From positions 1 to 46,192 of the IMG/VR virus record IMGVR_UViG_3300048011_000476: DNA of 46,192 nt; one strand, written 5' to 3'. The notes under the pieces were generated by a model. The model did no database searches. It was not told the origin of the DNA and worked only from the letters and a program-made list of their open reading frames with translations. Of the stretch, positions 40,354 to 46,192 are shown piece by piece. Both the position numbers and the translations under genes were made by a program. Numbering within the stretch: the first letter of the stretch is position 1; each line of letters opens with the position of its first letter. Source of the DNA: a virus.

Positions 40354-42822
40354 TTATCCTAGTACAAGGGTATAGATGTCAACTATATCTCTGAGTACTT
40401 CTTCAGTAACAGTCGAACCTTCACCTGCACTTCGCTGCCAAGATTCACCGTTATAAGTTTCTAAATATTGTTCTTCTGTATTCAACCGAGTTTCGCCAAT
40501 TACTGGAGTCAATGATCTTTCATCTTCTATACCAAAAGGAACAACTAGTCCTGTATTACCGCTAAATTTTACAAAACCATTTCCAGTAGTCTGTAATACT
40601 AATGTGTTATTACTTTTATTAGAAAAGTTATTTTCCTTTATATCAACATCAAAAATATTTACTACATTTGATATAGTAGATCGTTTAAGCTCTAAATCTG
40701 AATTAGAGAGTGTTGTTGTTATAAGAGAATTATCAAATAATACATCTCCTGTTGTAAGTCCGTGTAAATTTGTACTATTGTTATCAATTGATGCAATTTC
40801 AATATTGCCAACTGTGAGTACTATTTTATTATTAGGATTGTTTGCCGAAACACTTTCTTGTCTGTTAGATGAATAAATACCTCCAAAACTTAGATTACTA
40901 CTCGAAAATCCTTCAAACAGACTTGAATTAATATTAAATCTAATATCGGCTATTTCATTGTTGCGTTGTAAATCTGTACCTCTACTAACTATTAACCCTA
41001 CATTATTATCAGTATTAAATATTTCAGTTTGAGGACTTAAATTTAAATCACCATCAATAGTAGTAACAGTGTTTCCTGTAAATCTTATATTTCCAGTATC
41101 AACTCTTTCACCGTCGATATAAGTTGTTTCAACACCGTTGTTTACTATAATACTTGCTACACCGCTAAAATCAATCGACGATGCATCTATACTAGTAGTA
41201 CCGTTTTCGAAATCTACAAAAAAATTATCTCCAACTCTAAAGTTACCTTTTTGATCTGTACTAGAATAAACAACACTTCCAGAATTTAATTCTGTTATTT
41301 CTTGACTTTGTACTGCTAATGTGTTATCGTTACTAGAATCATTTCCTGATCCAATATATCCAAAGTTATGACTTATTAAATAAAGCAAGGTATTTGCGCC
41401 GTCAGCAACCACACCGTAATTTCCATAAACATTTGCAGATCCAATTGAACGAACTTCTGCACCGTAACGAATAGATGCATCTGGCATTAGTTTACCGCTT
41501 ACACCTTGTGTTGCATACAATCCTCTATTAGCAAAATATGTAAAGCTGTTGAGCCATTCTACTCTTACACCGTTAGTCATTGTAATACAATCAACTCCTG
41601 GTGTAATAAATGTACAGCTATGAAATAGCATACTTGCTTCTAAACTTGCACTATTTAATACTGCACCGTCGATCAATGCACCTTTGCCAGCATCACCCTG
41701 TGCAAACCCTCTTAGGTCATCCGAACTAGTTACACTTCCTTTAGTTATAACTGTAACATTTCTAATGTAAGGAGAGCGTGTGTTTACCAATCCACCAGCA
41801 GTAAATTGAAATGCATATCCGTTATAAAAATCTTTAATAGTTAAGTTTTCAATTGTAACGTCATCTTCTAAATAAAATGCGCTATTAGTTTGTGTTGCTA
41901 CTGTTGGTTTTATAATAACATTTCTTATATCTTCGCCAGTTATAGTTACATTTGATGGAACAGTTAATGGAAATTCTTCTTCGTATTCTCCTGGAAATAT
42001 ATGGATAATCGCTGGACTCGAAGTGCTATTCTCCATTTGACTGAGAGCATGTTTTAGTGTTCGAAATGCACCATGTTGATGATCTCCTACATTAGTATTA
42101 CTTCCTAGTGTACTTACATAAAAGGAGTTTCCTTGCCTGCGAGCAAGACTTGTTGATCCTTCTCCGACTTCTAAATTACTAATTTCTACTGCTCTGCCGT
42201 TTACCAAGTTAGTATATATATCTAACCATTTTTTAGACTCAGATCCAAGTGTTACAGTATCAGTTTGGTCTGGAATTATATCGCTATTAATATCAGATGC
42301 AAATGATACGTTATCAGTATTATCACTGCCAAAAACAAAATCGCCTACTGTTTCAATATCACCTGTAGAATGCAAACTGCCAGTAATATTCCAATTACTA
42401 TTAATATTAACTATTCCATTACCATTAGGTCGTAATTCAATATTAGTATCAGTTGTAGTTGTACTAAATGTATTAAAATCTATTTTTAAATCATCAGTTG
42501 CTATAGCAGTTGCAAAAATATTATTTGCAGCATTAAAATTAATAAATCCATCGCCGCCTAATGCCACAATATCACTGTTATCAATTGTAAAGTTTGCGAT
42601 ATTAGCATAGCTTGATACTATATTTGTCGACTTTATCGGTGATGGTATTGCAAGAGTATCACCAGGCGATTCTGTATTAATGCCTATGTTATAGTTATTT
42701 ACATCAAGGTGTAAAAGTGCAGTATCACTTGAAGTGTTTTTAAAATTAAGATCAACACCTTGACGTAAAAGATTATCTTTTAATACGCCGCCGCCTATGC
42801 GACCATTTTGTGGTTCTGCCAT
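40354..42822 (-). CDS. Tail fibre with beta-helix domain (paralogue without LamG)
   Basis: An 822-residue paralogue of the 1110-residue fibre. The N-terminus has LRQGVDLNFKNTSSDTALLH and LDVNNYNIGINTESPG; a beta-helix begins near 229 (GNSFYVSTLGSNTNVGDHQH) and includes SPYIRNVTVITKGSVTSSDD and RVEWLNSFTYFANRGLYA. SSTDQKGNFRVGDNFFVD at about 520 and the C-terminal ETRLNTEEQYLETYNGESW follow the shared plan. It shows the probable ancestral form: GVSGKLMPDASIRYGAEVRS occupies the place where the paralogue carries a LamG domain. Last residues VDIYTLVLG resemble AVEYVLTLG of the paralogue. Confidence 0.78.
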   Translation of the reverse strand: MAEPQNGRIGGGVLKDNLLRQGVDLNFKNTSSDTALLHLDVNNYNIGINTESPGDTLAIPSPIKSTNIVSSYANIANFTIDNSDIVALGGDGFINFNAANNIFATAIATDDLKIDFNTFSTTTTDTNIELRPNGNGIVNINSNWNITGSLHSTGDIETVGDFVFGSDNTDNVSFASDINSDIIPDQTDTVTLGSESKKWLDIYTNLVNGRAVEISNLEVGEGSTSLARRQGNSFYVSTLGSNTNVGDHQHGAFRTLKHALSQMENSTSSPAIIHIFPGEYEEEFPLTVPSNVTITGEDIRNVIIKPTVATQTNSAFYLEDDVTIENLTIKDFYNGYAFQFTAGGLVNTRSPYIRNVTVITKGSVTSSDDLRGFAQGDAGKGALIDGAVLNSASLEASMLFHSCTFITPGVDCITMTNGVRVEWLNSFTYFANRGLYATQGVSGKLMPDASIRYGAEVRSIGSANVYGNYGVVADGANTLLYLISHNFGYIGSGNDSSNDNTLAVQSQEITELNSGSVVYSSTDQKGNFRVGDNFFVDFENGTTSIDASSIDFSGVASIIVNNGVETTYIDGERVDTGNIRFTGNTVTTIDGDLNLSPQTEIFNTDNNVGLIVSRGTDLQRNNEIADIRFNINSSLFEGFSSSNLSFGGIYSSNRQESVSANNPNNKIVLTVGNIEIASIDNNSTNLHGLTTGDVLFDNSLITTTLSNSDLELKRSTISNVVNIFDVDIKENNFSNKSNNTLVLQTTGNGFVKFSGNTGLVVPFGIEDERSLTPVIGETRLNTEEQYLETYNGESWQRSAGEGSTVTEEVLRDIVDIYTLVLG

Positions 42823-42844
42823 TTAATTACTCCCTCTGACATAG

Positions 42845-42852
42845 TATTTATT
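42845..42852 (-). promoter_or_regulatory. Late promoter for the 822-residue fibre gene
   Basis: Leftward AATAAATACTATG, overlapping the stop of the upstream gene, 23 bases before the ATG at 42822. Confidence 0.5.
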
Positions 42853-43408
42853 TGTCAAGGTTGTGAATTACAGTAACTGGTTTTCCTGTTGGTACTGGAC
42901 TTGTAAATTTTATCCACCAGCCTGTATCAGATGCAGTATACGGAGCATTAGGTCCTTCTTCAGCACCGCCTGTTGTAATTTCAGCAGTTTGATGTAGTGT
43001 GTAATTTGTTGTAGGTATTTGTATTACATTTTCAATCAAAACTAATATGTGTTCAGCACTTTCAGGGTACGGAAAATCAGTATCTCCACTTTGTAATTCT
43101 CCATATACTGTTTCATCAGCAGCAATATTGCCTACACCTAAATTTTGCCATCTAATACCTGGATCTTGATTAGGCTCTTTAAATCTAACTTCTCTCCAAG
43201 CACCATTTTGGTAAACTTCGAGTTCGTTATCAGTAGTATTATAACGTACCATACCATTATTAAAACTAGCTGGTCTTTCTCCTAATGAACCCGAAGGCAC
43301 AATCATACTATTGTTACTATCTATAGTAACAAGGTCATTAATATCATACTTAATACCTTTACCGTAAATACTTCTTAAATTAGTACTCTGTGCTTTCATT
43401 AATCTCAT
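42848..43408 (-). CDS. Virion structural protein with fibre RYNT motif
   Basis: A 186-residue protein starting MRLMKAQSTNLRSIYGKGIK. Residues about 38-70 contain VPSGSLGERP and NNGMVRYNTTDNELEVYQNG, the P-x-G...RP...G-x-[VI]RYNT-x-x-x-x-x-E-x-Y motif that also ends the 1110- and 822-residue fibres. The second half (HILVLIENVIQIPTTNYTLH) resembles phage segments that end in a beta domain near PVTVIHN. Probably a short fibre or a cap binding to the large fibres. It starts one base past the stop of the neighbouring gene, with GGAAG upstream. Confidence 0.65.
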   Translation of the reverse strand: MRLMKAQSTNLRSIYGKGIKYDINDLVTIDSNNSMIVPSGSLGERPASFNNGMVRYNTTDNELEVYQNGAWREVRFKEPNQDPGIRWQNLGVGNIAADETVYGELQSGDTDFPYPESAEHILVLIENVIQIPTTNYTLHQTAEITTGGAEEGPNAPYTASDTGWWIKFTSPVPTGKPVTVIHNLDK

Positions 43409-43409
43409 A

Positions 43410-43907
43410 TCATACTTCCAAATAACTTACTGTTGCTGTTAAGCTACTATAACCAGACAATCTAACTGTTCCTGTTCCGGAAGGCACACTTGTAGCTGTA
43501 AATATAGTTCCTGGTGTGCTGTCTATTGCTCCGTGCAAATTAAAATTTGTATCGCCTGTTGTCATAATTTCGTATGTTTTTCCGACTATTAATGCTGTTG
43601 CAGGAATTGCCAGATAAGTTGTACTAGGATCTGCAAAAAACACAAGAGAATCGCCTTCGTTCAGAATAATCTTTTCATTATCGAATGTAAATGTTTCTCC
43701 GAATGGCAATGTTAAATTATTAATTATTCTGGTGTCAGTATTACTAACTGGTTGACCGTTTGGCACAAGATGCATATCAAAATATGCAGATCCAGATTCT
43801 CCGTTGTTACAAACTAAAATAGTTGTAATTGCATAAGATTTATCTTCTGGTACTAGTAACGCTGTAGTTGTAGATGTACTTTTTATGTGTTGATTTGCTA
43901 TTGCCAT
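43410..43907 (-). CDS. Beta-sandwich tail protein with inserted small domain
   Basis: A 165-residue member of the paralogue group at 27245 and 36549. The outer fold is MAIANQHIKSTSTTTALLVP, YAITTILVCNNGESGSAYFD, PFGETFTFDNEKIILNEGDS and the final LTATVSYLEV strand. Between the last two strands is an extra segment of about 50 residues (ALIVGKTYEIMTTGDTNFNL, GTIFTATSVPSGTGTVRL), a module frequently seen in marine phage tail proteins. The gene is co-directional with the surrounding fibres, with a gap of nine bases to the upstream gene. Confidence 0.65.
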   Translation of the reverse strand: MAIANQHIKSTSTTTALLVPEDKSYAITTILVCNNGESGSAYFDMHLVPNGQPVSNTDTRIINNLTLPFGETFTFDNEKIILNEGDSLVFFADPSTTYLAIPATALIVGKTYEIMTTGDTNFNLHGAIDSTPGTIFTATSVPSGTGTVRLSGYSSLTATVSYLEV

Positions 43908-43916
43908 GTTTAATCC

Positions 43917-44897
43917 TTAAAATAGCATTCCGAATAGGAGCGCTCTATTTTTACTTACTAATTCGTCTCGATTGCCTTCATCATTAGCAAAAAATATACC
44001 TGATTTACCTGTATACTGGTCTGTTACATATATTTTTGTGCCGTCGAATGGTAAAGGAGGAGCTAAACTAGGATCTCCGTCGCTTGGAGCTCTATTTAAA
44101 TGCAGTGTATCGTCAATTCTGATATTTCCAGTACCAGCCGATTTTAAAACTAAGTCTTCGTTACTACTAATAGTTTCGATAGTCGATCCTACAAATCTTA
44201 TTTCGTCAAACTCCCAGCGGTCTGCATAGAGTTGACTTACTGTATTCCCGTCAATTTTAAAATTAATTACACTATCGACACCAGTATTTTCTTCGTCTTC
44301 AATTTCGATACTACTAACAGATATTGTGCCATCACCGATTTGTCTTAAGAAAACATTTGCAAAGTTAAATGCAACATAGTCTACTACAGCCTGTGCATTT
44401 GGTATAGTATCTGCTTTTGCTGCGTTATAACCGGTTAGTTCTCCAGCAGTATATGTAAATACGCTTTGTTCATAATCTGTAGTATCATTTACTCGAACTA
44501 CATTTGAACCAGTATTTAATAATAAATTTTGGCCTCTTGAATCAATTTCATTTGTTGCAAGAGATATTAATTGACTTGATTCGTTAATCGCAATAAATCC
44601 TGCGACGTTTTCATCAAATTTTAAGAATGCATCAGGCAATGTGCCTCTATCAATTCTAATACCAGAGTCGCCGCCGATATCACTAATACCGGCTCCAGTT
44701 TCGCCACTATTAAGTGTGATAATATTATCTTCGATATCTAGTTCAGTAGTATTAACTGTAGTTTGTTCACCTCTAACTAATAAGTTGCCAGATATCTCAA
44801 CTGTACCTGTTTCAAAACCTGTATCCAAATAGATGTTACCACCTGTTTGTACAGATACTTTATAATTTCCATTTGGTACATTTAAATATTTTGACAT
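43917..44897 (-). CDS. Tail fibre-type virion protein
   Basis: A 326-residue protein starting MSKYLNVPNGNYKVSVQTGG. Residues about 37-90 contain the common fibre segment NLLVRGEQTTVNTTELDIED, NIITLNSGETGAGISD and SGIRIDRG. Later parts have PNAQAVVDYVAFNFANVFLR and IRFVGSTIETISSNEDLVLK, the latter shared in pattern with the 1110- and 822-residue fibres. The C-terminus YTGKSGIFFANDEGNRDELV, SKNRALLFGMLF is typical of marine T4-like fibre subunits. ATG 44897 has AAGGA eight bases upstream, just after the terminator at 44916-44939, so this gene begins a new transcript or relies on read-through. Confidence 0.65.
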   Translation of the reverse strand: MSKYLNVPNGNYKVSVQTGGNIYLDTGFETGTVEISGNLLVRGEQTTVNTTELDIEDNIITLNSGETGAGISDIGGDSGIRIDRGTLPDAFLKFDENVAGFIAINESSQLISLATNEIDSRGQNLLLNTGSNVVRVNDTTDYEQSVFTYTAGELTGYNAAKADTIPNAQAVVDYVAFNFANVFLRQIGDGTISVSSIEIEDEENTGVDSVINFKIDGNTVSQLYADRWEFDEIRFVGSTIETISSNEDLVLKSAGTGNIRIDDTLHLNRAPSDGDPSLAPPLPFDGTKIYVTDQYTGKSGIFFANDEGNRDELVSKNRALLFGMLF

Positions 44898-44915
44898 TTA
44901 TTATTCCTTAAAAGT

Positions 44916-44939
44916 AAGTAGGGGATTGCTCCCCTACTT
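44916..44939 (-). terminator. Terminator hairpin with GCAA tetraloop
   Basis: Leftward sequence forms a perfect 10-bp stem AAGTAGGGGA / TCCCCTACTT closed by a GCAA (GNRA) loop, followed by ACTTTTAAGG. It lies 12 bases after the stop codon of the 44951-45385 gene. The following T run is short, so it may also stabilise the mRNA 3' end. Confidence 0.75.
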
Positions 44940-44950
44940 TATAATCTAAC

Positions 44951-45385
44951 TTATGGATCAACTGGATCGTCTGACTCAAAGTCATCTGCATCTGGTGCAA
45001 GATCATCGTTATCGATAGTTGCATCAACGCCTGCTTCTTCCATTTCAACTGCACCATCATCTGTAGCAGCACTAAAGTTCCAAGCAATACTTGCGCCTGT
45101 GTCAAGTGTTACTTTGCGTCCTGCAATTTTAGTTACTTGACGTGCTACACCAGCATCGTCTTTAACTACGATTGACATTTCACCAGCTAAGATATCGCCT
45201 GACGCTTTGTCTACTAAGAAACAATCTTTCACTGCTGTGCCGTCTGTGCAACGGAATTTCTTTGATCCAAGTTGCTTAACGATCCAGCCGTTTACTGATC
45301 CAGTTCCGTTAAAGAACTGTACTTTAATTTCGTCACCGCCAGCAGTTGGTGGTCCAAAATATCTTTTATTAAGTGGTCTTCCCAT
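44951..45385 (-). CDS. Conserved marine-phage virion protein, probably abundant
   Basis: A 144-residue protein starting MGRPLNKRYFGPPTAGGDEI. It has a beta-rich middle (GWIVKQLGSKKFRCTDGTAV, ILAGEMSIVVKDD, TKIAGRKVTLDTG) and a highly acidic C-terminal tail (ATIDNDDLAPDADDFESDDP). I associate it with structural proteins of marine T4-like phages without a firm T4 counterpart; a head decoration or tail role is possible. It stands as an isolated transcription unit with its own late promoter, a structured leader, AGGAG ribosome-binding site and a strong terminator directly downstream, which suggests high expression. Confidence 0.6.
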   Translation of the reverse strand: MGRPLNKRYFGPPTAGGDEIKVQFFNGTGSVNGWIVKQLGSKKFRCTDGTAVKDCFLVDKASGDILAGEMSIVVKDDAGVARQVTKIAGRKVTLDTGASIAWNFSAATDDGAVEMEEAGVDATIDNDDLAPDADDFESDDPVDP

Positions 45386-45481
45386 TTGTTTTCTCCTATA
45401 AAAAGTAGTCCTATCCGGGTTCTATCCGATACGCTGTGGGTACAGCATAAGTCCGCCTTGCGGCACACTATTTGACATTAG
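45386..45481 (-). promoter_or_regulatory. Structured 5' leader of the 144-residue virion gene
   Basis: Between promoter and ATG the leftward RNA has GCC-GCAA-GGC (GNRA loop), then a strong hairpin at 45430-45449 of eight pairs (TATGCTGT / ACAGCGTA with one G-U) and an ACCC loop, then a tandem CGGATAG-AACC-CGGATAG. The layout parallels the leader at 40218-40334. Confidence 0.55.
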
Positions 45482-45989
45482 TATTTATCAATTCCGTAGA
45501 GTAACGTCTAATACCGAGTGATGTACTAGGAGAAAACAAATCGTAACGCACTTCGTTACTTTGATTGCCTCCTAGTACGATCCAAATTTCTTTACCATCA
45601 ATAAATTGTGTGTCAACATAAAATCCAACGTGTCCTTGCCATCCCCGATTACCTCTTGGAAATACAACAACGTCTCCACGCTGTATGTCAGCAAGATCAA
45701 CATGTTCACCCCAACTCAAAAAACTACGAGCCATAAGTGGTACATCGCTCACACTATCACTTCCTGGTATCCCGTCTAGTTCTAGTACAGCATTTACAAA
45801 TGCTGCGCACCATTCTGTACGCACAGGATCTACATCAAGAAGTGATTTAAGTTCTGTTCTGTGTATTCTTTCGTCTAAACCTATATACGGCTGTGCTGTT
45901 ATTACGCTATTAGTTTCTGCAAACGAATTATTTATTGTATCACATGCAGATAAAAATAACACTATTATAAAAAGTAAATATTCTTTCAT
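45468..45989 (-). CDS. Lipoprotein cell-wall peptidase, NlpC/P60-CHAP-like (probable lysin)
   Basis: A 173-residue secreted lipoprotein. The chosen start ATG 45989 (GAGGG seven bases upstream) gives MKEYLLFIIVLFLSAC, a signal peptide with lipobox LSAC. The mature domain shows VRTEWCAAFVNAVLEL (catalytic Cys), PLMARSFLSWGEHV, IQRGDVVVFPRG, GHVGFYVDT (catalytic His) and GGNQSNEV (Asn/polar third residue), the TIGR02594/CHAP-like amidase-peptidase pattern. The lipid anchor would place it in the host outer membrane with activity on peptidoglycan, for lysis or superinfection control. It is transcribed after the terminator that follows the capsid-like gene. Experimental function unknown. Confidence 0.8.
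   Translation of the reverse strand: MKEYLLFIIVLFLSACDTINNSFAETNSVITAQPYIGLDERIHRTELKSLLDVDPVRTEWCAAFVNAVLELDGIPGSDSVSDVPLMARSFLSWGEHVDLADIQRGDVVVFPRGNRGWQGHVGFYVDTQFIDGKEIWIVLGGNQSNEVRYDLFSPSTSLGIRRYSTELINTNVK
45482..45489 (-). promoter_or_regulatory. Late promoter for the 144-residue virion gene
   Basis: Leftward GATAAATACTAATG, embedded in the last codons of the lipoprotein gene. Confidence 0.6.
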
Positions 45990-46018
45990 ATTATTGCCCT
46001 CAGAATATTTAGCCATAA

Positions 46019-46044
46019 AAAAGGGCCCCCTAAGGAGCCCTTTT
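46019..46044 (-). terminator. Strong rho-independent terminator after the capsid-like gene
   Basis: Leftward AAAAGGGCTCC-TTAG-GGGGCCCTTTT, an 11-bp stem with one G-U pair, followed by TTAT. It lies 22 bases beyond the TAA of the right-hand partial gene. Confidence 0.85.
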
Positions 46045-46066
46045 AATTTTACTGTGTTAGTAAAAC

Positions 46067-46192
46067 TTAGCTGAAGCTAACGTTTGCATTAGTAATAGCA
46101 ACGTTACCTAAGTAATCAGCTGCGTTACCAAGTGACGATGCTGTGTTGTTCAACTCAACATATCCGTAACGTGTCATGAACGACACAGTTGG
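46067..46192 (-). CDS. 23: C-terminal end of probable major capsid protein (T4 gp23-like)
   Basis: Only the last 41 codons are present; the 5' part lies outside the window. The peptide contains SFMTRYGYVELNN, which resembles the GFKTRYGIGINPF element near the T4 gp23 C-terminus, followed by an alanine-rich loop (TASSLGNAADYLG) and a last strand VAITNANVSFS. The strong terminator directly downstream fits a very highly expressed capsid gene. The match is short, so another structural protein such as a tail tube subunit cannot be excluded. Confidence 0.45.
   Translation of the reverse strand, partial: PTVSFMTRYGYVELNNTASSLGNAADYLGNVAITNANVSFS

Noticed and set aside
1-46192. CRISPR arrays, insertion sequences, integrase or attachment sites
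   Set aside because: No regularly spaced repeats, transposase or recombinase motifs were seen. Repeats present are protein-coding domains or gene-end duplications.

Overview
This 46 kb window is AT-rich, densely packed phage DNA. It is a late-gene (virion morphogenesis) segment of a large T4-like contractile-tailed phage of the marine (cyanophage/pelagiphage-like) type. The assignment rests on recognisable homologues of T4 gp18 (tail sheath), gp13, gp14 and gp15 (neck and tail completion), a dNMP kinase resembling T4 gp1, T4-type late promoters (TATAAATA or one-base variants just upstream of many genes), and a long array of very large beta-rich fibre proteins. The host is probably a Gram-negative marine bacterium, because the phage carries ADP-heptose biosynthesis genes. 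The host cannot be named from the sequence.

Layout. (1) 1-6021, mostly minus strand: tail sheath (cut by the left edge), a plus-strand HNH endonuclease, dNMP kinase, a small unknown protein, a SAM methyltransferase and gp13. A diverged second copy of the gp13 3' end lies beyond the methyltransferase. (2) 6084-12108, plus strand: gp14, gp15, a Nudix hydrolase, then a tightly overlapping sugar operon of HldE (kinase plus adenylyltransferase), HldD (epimerase), a cupin and GmhB (phosphatase). This is the ADP-L-glycero-D-manno-heptose pathway except for the first isomerase, GmhA. (3) 12105-19284, minus: a 1944-residue fibre-like protein and two smaller tail proteins. (4) 19338-24139: a plus-strand SGNH hydrolase facing a minus-strand cassette of 2OG-Fe(II) oxygenase, GT9/heptosyltransferase-like glycosyltransferase, NodU-type carbamoyltransferase and an NPP-motif methyltransferase. 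(5) 24196-44897, minus: two Cys/Gly-rich adhesin-like proteins, small beta-sandwich proteins and four giant related fibre proteins. Two of these have eight carbohydrate-binding-like repeats and one has a LamG-like insertion. (6) 44916-46192, minus: a perfect terminator hairpin, an abundant-type virion protein behind a structured leader, a lipoprotein cell-wall peptidase, a second strong terminator and the last 41 codons of a probable major capsid protein.

How it fits together. The structural genes build neck, sheath and a receptor-binding apparatus. The two enzyme cassettes look like one glycan-modification programme: ADP-heptose is made by the plus-strand operon, transferred by the GT9 enzyme and further decorated (O-carbamoylation, perhaps methylation, oxidation or deacylation). 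The target could be the phage's own fibre proteins, by analogy with bacterial protein heptosyltransferases, or the infected host's surface glycan. That coupling is inference; the enzyme families are read from motifs. Accessory genes beside gp13 and gp15 are associated with duplicated 3' ends of those neck genes, which hints at a recurrent route of cargo insertion. Enzymatic and structural genes leave almost no intergenic space: no gap between genes exceeds 300 bases.
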